From Verrucomicrobia bacterium TMED56 (GTDB taxonomy: Bacteria; Verrucomicrobiota; Verrucomicrobiia; Opitutales; Seribacteraceae), in NCBI GenBank assembly GCA_002167265.1, contig NHDJ01000041.1, positions 1 through 6,612 on the forward strand: 6,612 nucleotides of DNA. The letters are read 5' to 3'. The notes under the pieces were generated by a model. That model ran no database searches. It saw nothing but the letters and a program-made list of their open reading frames with translations, and was not told the DNA's origin. Shown one piece after another: positions 1 to 5,806 of the stretch (its first letter is position 1; the number at the start of each line of letters is the position of its first letter). Made by a program: the position numbers and the translations under genes.

Positions 1-1
1 T

Positions 2-1210
2 TTAGACTACACCAATTTTGACAGTCTAATCTCAGACGATGACACTCGCTTTAGAACATTTGCTGATATTGATTTTCTCATGGATTTCTCTCCCGTTTCC
101 GGTGAAATTCATTTTGGCTTCAGCAACGAGGGTGTCGATCTTGAGCAGGCTTTCTTACGATATAGTTTTAACAAAAACTTTAATTTGACTGCTGGTCGTC
201 AGTTGACTGCTCTCAGTTATGAGAAAGACGAATCCCCCAGTATGTACCAAACATCCTACGCCTACATTACGGATGTAATGGCAGATGTGAGAGAGGGAGG
301 TAAGGCGTTGGAGGATTTTGTAGGGGTAACCAAAATCAAAAATACGGGCGAGCAAGTGTCAAAAGGTTTAGTTGCGGAACGTAAGAAAATTACAGATATG
401 GCATCAACCCTCTTTGACGAAAAATTTGAAATTACATCCGACTATCTCGACAATTATCCTATAGTTGGAATCGATGAAGAGAGAGAGTTTGAACTGCCTG
501 GATTTCGTAGAAACTATGTGGACGGCGTCCGGTTTAACTACAACAACGGAAGAATCGGCTATGTTGCCGGACTTCACAATGGATACTTTACCGACAGCAA
601 TCACCAGAATAATGGGAATATCGGTTTGGATCTCGCTGCTTCCTTTATGCTCATTCCTGGACTTGAGTTGCGTCTTGGTTATGGATACGAGAAAAATGAT
701 GCGTACAACCGGTCAATCTCGGGATACAATAGATGGGCTTCTAATTTTACATCTGCGGTCAACGCCGACCGTGCCAATAGACCTTCCCTAACCGGACATG
801 ATTTCTATGCTAAGTTTGCTAAGGGTGTATTCTTGTTTCCTGAATCTGATGATATTAGCCAGGTCAATCTACAGGTTTCTTACCAAACAGGTGGGTTGAC
901 CCTCGCATTTGAGTGGGACATGTGGGATGTTTATGTAATTGATATGTGGAATATCATGATGCTTGCGAACTATCAGTTTAATGATGTGTTCGGACTTACT
1001 TTCCGTTATTCGCACGAAAATTTCGAAATGGAGGACGATGTTCCTGGAGGTGGAGAAGGAAGCAGTAATCGCTTTACTATCGGTCCGATCTTTAGTGTTA
1101 CTGATAACCTCACGGTTGGTATCGAGTATAGTCATGCTGAACTTGATTCGACAAATACGGGTGATACAAGCGTCGATGAGCTCTACGCTGAAACCATCTT
1201 TTCTTTTTAA
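2..1210 (+). CDS. BBP2/OmpL-like outer-membrane beta-barrel porin, 5'-truncated by window edge
   Basis: This is the C-terminal 402 residues of an outer-membrane porin. The frame is open from base 2, and the residues before the Met codon at 80 align with the paralog at 1360-2418 (DDDTRF and ADIDFLMDFSPVSGE against DDARF and GDVDFLFDFSPVTGE). Met-80 is therefore internal, and about 62 N-terminal residues including the signal peptide lie outside the window. Seen directly: alternating hydrophobic/polar beta-strand pattern, the shared block LEQAF-RYSFN-FN-GRQLTAL, a NYVDGVRFNYNNG block, and a terminal Phe (IFSF), the usual signal for insertion by the BAM complex. Relative to the paralog it carries two large extra segments, at about 266-505 and 689-853. 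The first is charged and helix-like rather than strand-like. It probably mediates diffusion of small solutes across the outer membrane; the substrate is unknown. An intrinsic terminator follows 27 bp after the stop. Family assignment to BBP2 is from recalled motif resemblance. Confidence 0.85.
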   Translation, partial: LDYTNFDSLISDDDTRFRTFADIDFLMDFSPVSGEIHFGFSNEGVDLEQAFLRYSFNKNFNLTAGRQLTALSYEKDESPSMYQTSYAYITDVMADVREGGKALEDFVGVTKIKNTGEQVSKGLVAERKKITDMASTLFDEKFEITSDYLDNYPIVGIDEEREFELPGFRRNYVDGVRFNYNNGRIGYVAGLHNGYFTDSNHQNNGNIGLDLAASFMLIPGLELRLGYGYEKNDAYNRSISGYNRWASNFTSAVNADRANRPSLTGHDFYAKFAKGVFLFPESDDISQVNLQVSYQTGGLTLAFEWDMWDVYVIDMWNIMMLANYQFNDVFGLTFRYSHENFEMEDDVPGGGEGSSNRFTIGPIFSVTDNLTVGIEYSHAELDSTNTGDTSVDELYAETIFSF

Positions 1211-1237
1211 GAGTTAGAATATTCATGATTTTAAAAA

Positions 1238-1262
1238 GCCCGCCACTTGGCGGGCTTTTTTT
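1238..1262 (+). terminator. Rho-independent terminator after porin 1
   Basis: A perfect 7-bp GC-rich stem, GCCCGCC (1238-1244) with GGCGGGC (1249-1255), closes a four-base loop ACTT and runs into seven T. The A5 before the stem can also pair with the T tract, so it may act in both directions. It separates transcription of the two porin genes. Confidence 0.93.
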
Positions 1263-1290
1263 GTGCTCGTGGGGTAGGAGGTTTCAAAGA

Positions 1291-1339
1291 TTGACGAATG
1301 TTTGATATATCTATTTGATAATTCTCTTTGATATACACA
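1291..1339 (+). promoter_or_regulatory. Candidate promoter/operator region of porin 2 with three 13-bp repeats
   Basis: TTGACG (1291-1296) resembles a -35 box. The best -10 match is GATAAT (1317-1322), but the 20-bp spacer is longer than ideal, so the exact promoter is uncertain. Overlapping it are three tandem 13-bp units that each begin TTTGATA, at 1301, 1314 and 1327. The region lies between the porin 1 terminator and the porin 2 start codon, so it must contain the signal for porin 2 if that gene is transcribed independently. Whether the repeats bind a regulator is inference. Confidence 0.4.
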
Positions 1340-1359
1340 TTCACCCCCGCTTAAAAACT

Positions 1360-2418
1360 ATGAAATACATTCTTTCATCCATTCTTGCCCTTGCAATGGG
1401 TGTGACTGCGTCAGTTGCACAGATTCCAGGCATGATGTCAATGCCCTCCGCCCAGCCTCTTGAAGGTACATCACTCGGAGCCAACGAAACCATTGCTTAT
1501 GATGGTATCGCTCTCGGCAACCGCGTAAAACTCCGTGGCTATGTCGACTTTATCTATAACTACAAGGACGATGCAACAGGAGACGATGCGAGATTTACAA
1601 CTGCAGGTGATGTTGACTTCTTATTCGACTTTTCTCCAGTTACTGGTGAAGCTCATCTCTCTTTGAATCCTAACCCAGAGCCAGGTGAGGACGAGGTAAC
1701 ACTCGAGCAAGCCTTTGGTCGTTACAGCTTCAATCAAGACTTTAATATTAGTTTTGGTCGTCAATTGACAGCCCTTGGGTTTGATGCAGATGAAGCACCA
1801 GGTTTGTATGCTGTTACTCCAGCTTACACTTTAGGTAGCGGCAAACATGGAAGCCAAGGAAATTACGCAGACGGTATAAGGGCAAACTTCAACAACGGCC
1901 AGTTTGGTTTCACATTTGGTTTACACGATTCTTACTGGGCTGAAGATAGCGACACTGCATTTAATGATCATTTTGCAATTGATATTGCCGCCTCTGTCAT
2001 GATCGTGCCTGGACTCGAGGCTCGCTTAGGCTACGCACATGAAGATGGCGAAGTTACAGGACCTGGCGATGATAATATTGACCAGTTCAATGCTTGGCTT
2101 GCTTACAAACCAGGAGACCTTACTTTGGCTTTAGAATTCGACATTTTTGATATCTACGGTGACGAGCTTTGGGATATAATGTTTCTCGCTAATTATCAGT
2201 TTGTTGACTGGTTTGGAGCAACTTTTAGATATTCTCACGAAGATTTAGAAGAATTTGGTGGTGCAGAATCAAATGCAGATCGGTTCACATTGGCCTTACT
2301 TTTCACCCTCACGGATAATCTTTTCATTAATTTTGAATTCAGTCACACTGAGTTGGATATGACCGGTGGAGATGATGATGCTGAAGAGTTATACATCGAA
2401 GGGCTTTTTACTTTCTAA
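1360..2418 (+). CDS. BBP2/OmpL-like outer-membrane beta-barrel porin, complete
   Basis: A complete 352-residue porin. The ATG at 1360 is preferred over an in-frame TTG at 1315 because it directly begins a classic signal peptide: Lys2, a hydrophobic core at about residues 4-17, and an A-S-V-A cleavage site before Gln21. Mature residues 22-352 show beta-strand alternation, a GYVDFIYNY strand at about 60-68, the LEQAFGRYSFNQDFN and GRQLTALGF block, NYADGIRANFNNG, and a C-terminal LFTF ending in Phe as expected for BAM-assembled barrels. Acidic loops (DDATGDD, GPGDDN, GGDDDAEE) suggest a negatively charged surface or pore mouth. It is a tandem paralog of the truncated porin upstream but is more compact. 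No Shine-Dalgarno is visible; the start is preceded by AAAAACT. Terminators on both sides make it probably monocistronic. Family call is from recalled similarity to the putative porin-2 family; transported solute unknown. Confidence 0.9.
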   Translation: MKYILSSILALAMGVTASVAQIPGMMSMPSAQPLEGTSLGANETIAYDGIALGNRVKLRGYVDFIYNYKDDATGDDARFTTAGDVDFLFDFSPVTGEAHLSLNPNPEPGEDEVTLEQAFGRYSFNQDFNISFGRQLTALGFDADEAPGLYAVTPAYTLGSGKHGSQGNYADGIRANFNNGQFGFTFGLHDSYWAEDSDTAFNDHFAIDIAASVMIVPGLEARLGYAHEDGEVTGPGDDNIDQFNAWLAYKPGDLTLALEFDIFDIYGDELWDIMFLANYQFVDWFGATFRYSHEDLEEFGGAESNADRFTLALLFTLTDNLFINFEFSHTELDMTGGDDDAEELYIEGLFTF

Positions 2419-2440
2419 ATTATTTTAGTTCTTTAGACTT

Positions 2441-2472
2441 AAACCCTGTCGATTTATCGGCAGGGTTTTTTT
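2441..2472 (+). terminator. Rho-independent terminator after porin 2
   Basis: A 12-bp stem with one G-U pair, AAACCCTGTCGA (2441-2452) against TCGGCAGGGTTT (2457-2468), loop TTTA, with seven T from 2466 to 2472. It begins 22 bp after the porin 2 stop and insulates the PPK2 gene. Confidence 0.92.
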
Positions 2473-2474
2473 AA

Positions 2475-2508
2475 TGCCAACCCCATTCTCCATCCTTGCC
2501 AACCCCAT
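2475..2508 (+). repeat. 12-bp direct repeat upstream of the PPK2 gene, 22-bp period
   Basis: TGCCAACCCCAT occurs exactly at 2475-2486 and again at 2497-2508, start-to-start 22 bp, about two helical turns. It sits just after the terminator and 35 bp before the PPK2 start codon. A short inverted repeat CCATG (2505-2509) and CATGG (2519-2523) overlaps the second copy, and a -10-like TATGAT lies at 2525-2530. Placement suggests an operator or activator site; the binding protein is unknown. Confidence 0.55.
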
Positions 2509-2542
2509 GTATTTTCGGCATGGATATGATTAATTATTTTAC

Positions 2543-4036
2543 ATGAGTACAGTGGGTGATAAGAAATCTGAAAAATCCGATAAATCAGTCCGTAAAAAGA
2601 TTGATGAACTTGGAGAAGAGCTCGCATATTTGCAAAGAAAAAGCAGGGAGCTCGGCATACCTGTATTAATCATTGTTGAAGGTCTAAGTGCTGCAGGGAA
2701 AGGTACCTTGATCAACCGTATCATTCAGCCGCTTGATCCCCGTGGCTTCAAAGTATCCTGTATTGCCTCTCCTAATCGGGATGAACAATTGCGGCCCTTT
2801 CTTTGGAGATTCTGGAGACGAACCCCTTCTGCCGACCGAATGGCGATTTTTGATCGGAGTTGGTACCGCAATCTTCTGGATTCGACTATTAATCGAACCC
2901 TTCAGGAAGATGAATTAATAAAAGCTTATGCGGATGTACGGGCTTTTGAAAGGCAGCTACGGGATGGAGGAACAGTTTTTTTTAAAATATTTCTCGATAT
3001 CAGCAAAAAGGAGCAAGCCTCTCGGCTTGCAGCCATGCAGGGTAATCCTGCCACCGCTTGGAGAGTAAACGATGCCGTTCTTGCCCGTCATACTCGCTAC
3101 ACTGACTATAAGAAAGCGGTGGAGACGATGTTCGAAGAGACCGATGATCTTAATGATTCCAAATGGATAAAAATTAGTGCCAAGGATGGTCGCAAAGCTG
3201 CAGCACAGGCTATTAGCCGAATTGTTAATGGCCTGTCTAAACGGGTCAGTCAGGAGCAAGCCAACCCAAGTGCTTTACACTCGGTTAGACGTTTACCCGC
3301 CTTTCGTTCAGCTCCTTCCCTAAAAAATGCTGATTTATCTTTAACATTATCCAAAGATACCTACCGGGAAATGCTCACGGTTAGACAAGAGCGGATCGAA
3401 TATTTACATCATGAACTGTACAGGCAACGTCTACCGATGGTTATTGTCTATGAGGGATGGGATGCTTCGGGAAAAGGTGGTAATATACGCAGACTGACCG
3501 AAGAAATGGACCCCCGCGGGTATGAAGTAATTCCCACAGCTGCTCCAAATGATGTGGAAAAGGCCCATCATTATTTATGGAGATTTTGGACCGAATTTCC
3601 CAAGGCTGGACATGTAACGATTTTTGATCGCTCCTGGTATGGAAGGGTTTTGGTTGAACGGGTGGAAGGCTTTTGTACTGAGCAGGATTGGAAAAGGGCT
3701 TATCGTGAAATTAATGAGATGGAAGAGAATTTTGATCACTTCGGTACGGCCATCGTGAAATTTTGGATTCATATCGATCGGGACGAACAGCTTCGACGCT
3801 TTCAGTCACGTCAGGAAAATCCAAAGAAGAGATGGAAATTACATGATGAAGACTGGCGCAACCGTGATAAGTGGGAACCCTATAAAGAAGCCGTGGAGGA
3901 AATGTTTTTGCGTACTCATACTCAGTACGCTCCCTGGACTGTGATTGAAGGGAATTGCAAAAGGTATGCCCGGATTAAGACATTGGATGTAACCATAGCT
4001 GCCATCGAAAAAAAGATTGCTCAAAAGTCAAAGTAA
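2543..4036 (+). CDS. pap: Two-domain polyphosphate kinase 2 (probable polyphosphate:AMP phosphotransferase)
   Basis: A 497-residue cytoplasmic protein with two tandem PPK2 P-loop domains, the architecture and length of class II PPK2/Pap enzymes, which transfer phosphate from polyphosphate to AMP to form ADP. Domain 1 (about 15-235): Walker A EGLSAAGKGT (46-55), Walker-B-like IFDRSWY (102-108). Domain 2 (about 270-490): EGWDASGKGG (304-313), IFDRSWYGRVLVER (360-373), ENPKKRWKLHDEDW (425-438). Domain 2 keeps the conserved Asp307 between the P-loop glycines; domain 1 has Ser49 there and lacks the GRVLVER motif (it reads RNLLDST). Catalysis therefore probably rests on domain 2, in line with what is reported for two-domain homologs. 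The link at about 236-268 looks unstructured. ATG at 2543 has no Shine-Dalgarno; the lysine/serine-rich first 18 residues are plausible for the family. Class II is inferred from architecture; GDP/GMP use is not excluded. Confidence 0.93.
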   Translation: MSTVGDKKSEKSDKSVRKKIDELGEELAYLQRKSRELGIPVLIIVEGLSAAGKGTLINRIIQPLDPRGFKVSCIASPNRDEQLRPFLWRFWRRTPSADRMAIFDRSWYRNLLDSTINRTLQEDELIKAYADVRAFERQLRDGGTVFFKIFLDISKKEQASRLAAMQGNPATAWRVNDAVLARHTRYTDYKKAVETMFEETDDLNDSKWIKISAKDGRKAAAQAISRIVNGLSKRVSQEQANPSALHSVRRLPAFRSAPSLKNADLSLTLSKDTYREMLTVRQERIEYLHHELYRQRLPMVIVYEGWDASGKGGNIRRLTEEMDPRGYEVIPTAAPNDVEKAHHYLWRFWTEFPKAGHVTIFDRSWYGRVLVERVEGFCTEQDWKRAYREINEMEENFDHFGTAIVKFWIHIDRDEQLRRFQSRQENPKKRWKLHDEDWRNRDKWEPYKEAVEEMFLRTHTQYAPWTVIEGNCKRYARIKTLDVTIAAIEKKIAQKSK

Positions 4037-4037
4037 C

Positions 4038-4096
4038 TATCTATCAATCTGTTTTAATTTACTAGGGCATCACTCCCAAAACAGGAATTGTAGATA
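4038..4096 (+). repeat. Long bulged hairpin directly after the PPK2 stop codon
   Basis: Three consecutive pairing blocks are seen: TATCTA (4038-4043) with TAGATA (4091-4096), CAAT (4045-4048) with ATTG (4087-4090), and CTGTTTT (4049-4055) with AAAACAG (4078-4084). This gives 17 bp broken only by a 1-nt and a 2-nt bulge; a GGG/CCC pair may form in the 22-nt loop. It begins one base after the stop of the PPK2 gene. No T tract follows, so it is not a standard terminator; it may stabilise the mRNA 3' end or be a remnant of a small repeat element. Confidence 0.55.
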
Positions 4097-4118
4097 ATAA
4101 TGATGAGACTGGATAAAA

Positions 4119-4419
4119 TTATTTAATTTTTTGTTCGTTTAACTCTTTAATGTTTTCAATTCCTTTTTGAGTTAGTGTCTATGTCCAGTTTTACACGGCT
4201 CAAACCAATGGCTCCTATTAGATGTCCATTGTCGTAAAGAGAAATTCCTCCCTGTACTCCCCGAATGACCTTGAGACTACCGATGTTCATGATTTCTAAA
4301 TCCCTGCCATTCCGGGAGGGTCATTTTTCGGTGGTAACCCTTTTGAAAAAGCAAGTTTGGGCTTTGTACTTTACGAAACCATAAAGTCCCGGATCCATCT
4401 TTTGTAAATAAAAGAATAC
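4119..4419 (-). pseudogene. Decayed DUF336 (GlcG/HbpS-like) gene fragment
   Basis: Read on the - strand, one frame gives YLQKMD (from about 4410), then KAQTCFFKRVTTEK, then an in-frame TGA at 4323-4321, then NIGSLKVI and GGISLYDNGHLIGAIGLS, ending at a TGA at 4158-4156. These pieces match, in order, the RMDGA, KA-TA--F-RPT and GG-P---DG-LIGAIGVSG blocks of DUF336 proteins, the GlcG/HbpS heme-binding-like family. A frame change near the A5 run at 4164-4168 lets the ending continue as QKGIENIKELNEQKIK to a TAA at 4121-4119, matching the usual C-terminal helix. The N-terminal third is not recognisable: stops occur at 4422-4420 and 4437-4435. So at least one nonsense codon, one frameshift and 5' loss are present. 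It lies convergent to the PPK2 gene. Identification is by recalled family motifs; the function of the living relatives is poorly defined. Confidence 0.7.
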
Positions 4420-4712
4420 TCATAAATACTTAAATCACCCTATTTCGATCTATGGGCAACAGGTTTGATGGGTGTTGGTTTTAATCTTGCACCCCCGATG
4501 TAAAACTGATCTTTCAACTATCCTGCATGGTTTACGAGCTGTTCTTACTTAATGTTCGGGGTGATGCCTAATTCTGAAAAGTACAATGTAAAAGGTTTTC
4601 TGCTCCAGAGTAAACTAAAGGTCAAAGTTTGTTTTCCTTGCCATGGAAAGAAAAAAGCCCTTCCTATAAAAGCATATCCCTTTTTCCTGTAACCTCCTTT
4701 ATAAGAAAAACT
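4420..4712. other. Intergenic stretch upstream of the PfkB kinase gene, no gene recognised
   Basis: About 290 bases with stops in all frames and no convincing coding segment. The 5' part probably holds eroded remains of the DUF336 gene's N-terminus or its former promoter. The last 90 bases must carry the kinase promoter: a TATAAA at 4665-4670 is a possible -10, with TTGCCA at 4638-4643 as a poor -35 match because the spacer is 21 bp. ACCTCCTTTA at 4692-4701 resembles the anti-Shine-Dalgarno end of 16S rRNA rather than a ribosome binding site. Confidence 0.4.
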
Positions 4713-5750
4713 ATGACGCTAGATACCCAACACCCAGCCCGAGGAATGCTTGCCGGTGGAAATTGGATCATTGTTCAAGTGAAGATCATTGATGTTTATC
4801 CCAAGCACGAACAACTCGCCAATATCTTCGATCAGTCCCAAGGTACCGGCGGATCCCCCTACAATGTATTACTGGATCTTGCCAAAATGGGAGCAGGCTT
4901 TCCTTTACAGGGAGCCGGATTGGTAGGGCAGGATGCTCTGGGTAAATACATTTTGGAAGATTGCCGGAGAAATAATATTGATCCCAAATTTATTTCAGTA
5001 TCCCCTGGCACGAGTACATCTTACACGGATGTCATGACTGAACAGGAAGGTGGGCGCCGTACATTTTTTCACAACCGCGGAGCCAATGCTACATGGGACG
5101 GGTCTGAAATTGATTTTACAGCCAGTTCTGCGAGGATTTTTCATTTAGGATATTTATTACTTCTTGATGCGATTGATCAGGATGAACCAGAATATGGTAC
5201 GGTCGGTGCAGCTCTTTTAGCTAAGGCACGAGCGGTGGGTATGAAGACAAGTATTGATGTTGTAAGCGAAGACAGTGACCGTTTTGCAAAAATTATAAGT
5301 CCAGCTTTAAAACAGGTAGATTATTGCATTCTAAATGAAGTGGAGGGCAGTAAAGTCACTGGTGTTCAGGTGCGGGAAAATGGAAAACTCTTAACCGATG
5401 GAATCGAAGAGATTGCGACTAAGCTGTTCGAACTTGGAGTCGGTGAATTGATTGCGATCCATTTCCCGGAAGGTTCGTTTGCCCAGTCCAAGGAGGGGGA
5501 AAAGGTATGGCACGGGTCCCTTGCTTTACCTAAAGGTTATATTAAAGGCGCCGCAGGAGCGGGTGACGCTTTTTGTGCTGGAGTACTCTATGGAGTACAT
5601 GAAAACTGGTCCCTTGAAAAATCTTTACTTACTGGAACCTGTGCGGCCACTGCCTGTATGTCCGACCCGACCTGTACCGATGGCTTGAGATCTTTGGATG
5701 AGTGTCTGGCCCTTGCAGAAAAGTTTGGAATAGGAGAGGACGAAGCCTAA
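4713..5750 (+). CDS. PfkB/ribokinase-family carbohydrate kinase
   Basis: A 345-residue cytoplasmic ATP-dependent kinase of the ribokinase (PfkB) fold; the family phosphorylates sugars, nucleosides or sugar acids. Seen: the N-terminal di-glycine motif GTGGSPYNV (44-52), G-GLVG-D-LG at about 70-80, GRRTFFHNRGAN (114-125) corresponding to the substrate-lid region, N-E in YCILNEVEG, and the PfkB signature 2 GAAGAGDAFCAG (279-290) with the catalytic base Asp285 and anion-hole Gly282-Gly284. The usual Asp-Thr before GAGD is replaced by Ala-Ala, which is uncommon. ATG 4713 is chosen over an in-frame TTG at 4629 because the extra 28 residues are unlike the family, and because AAAAACT precedes this ATG exactly as at porin 2. 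Length is slightly above typical (about 310-330). It is followed after 56 bp by the PHP gene, probably co-transcribed. Substrate cannot be predicted from sequence. Confidence 0.92.
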   Translation: MTLDTQHPARGMLAGGNWIIVQVKIIDVYPKHEQLANIFDQSQGTGGSPYNVLLDLAKMGAGFPLQGAGLVGQDALGKYILEDCRRNNIDPKFISVSPGTSTSYTDVMTEQEGGRRTFFHNRGANATWDGSEIDFTASSARIFHLGYLLLLDAIDQDEPEYGTVGAALLAKARAVGMKTSIDVVSEDSDRFAKIISPALKQVDYCILNEVEGSKVTGVQVRENGKLLTDGIEEIATKLFELGVGELIAIHFPEGSFAQSKEGEKVWHGSLALPKGYIKGAAGAGDAFCAGVLYGVHENWSLEKSLLTGTCAATACMSDPTCTDGLRSLDECLALAEKFGIGEDEA

Positions 5751-5766
5751 GAAACCTTTTCGTCCT
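5737..5766 (+). promoter_or_regulatory. Intercistronic hairpin spanning the kinase stop codon
   Basis: AGGACGAA (5737-5744) and TTCGTCCT (5759-5766) form a perfect 8-bp stem with a 14-nt loop that contains the TAA stop of the kinase gene. No T tract follows, so it is unlikely to terminate transcription fully. It could tune the relative expression of the two genes or protect the upstream message. Confidence 0.45.
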
Positions 5767-5806
5767 TGAGCTTCGACTCATTTTCCATGATCAAGAGAAG
5801 TATATT

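Noticed and set aside
80..82. ATG at 80 as the start of porin 1
   Set aside because: The frame is open to base 2 and the upstream residues align with the paralog, so this Met is internal.
155..1217. Several 60-110-codon frames overlapping the porin gene on both strands
   Set aside because: They lie wholly within or antisense to a clearly conserved coding frame and show no recognisable protein features.
1315..1359. In-frame TTG start extending porin 2 by 15 residues
   Set aside because: The extension would precede a textbook signal peptide that begins at ATG 1360, and it overlaps the promoter repeats.
2475..2530. Pho box upstream of the PPK2 gene
   Set aside because: The repeats lack the CTGTCAT-type half site and the 11-bp spacing of PhoB sites.
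4423..4503. Short + strand frame ending DLWATGLMGVGFNLAPPM
   Set aside because: It looks faintly like a membrane-protein end but is only about 26 codons with no start or homologous context; chance is likelier.
4450..4560. Minus-strand segment reading FYIGGARLKPTPIKP as a continuation of the DUF336 remnant
   Set aside because: It does not match the family N-terminus and is bounded by stops.
4629..4712. In-frame TTG start extending the PfkB kinase by 28 residues
   Set aside because: The added residues are basic and unlike the family N-terminus; the ATG at 4713 shares its upstream context with porin 2.
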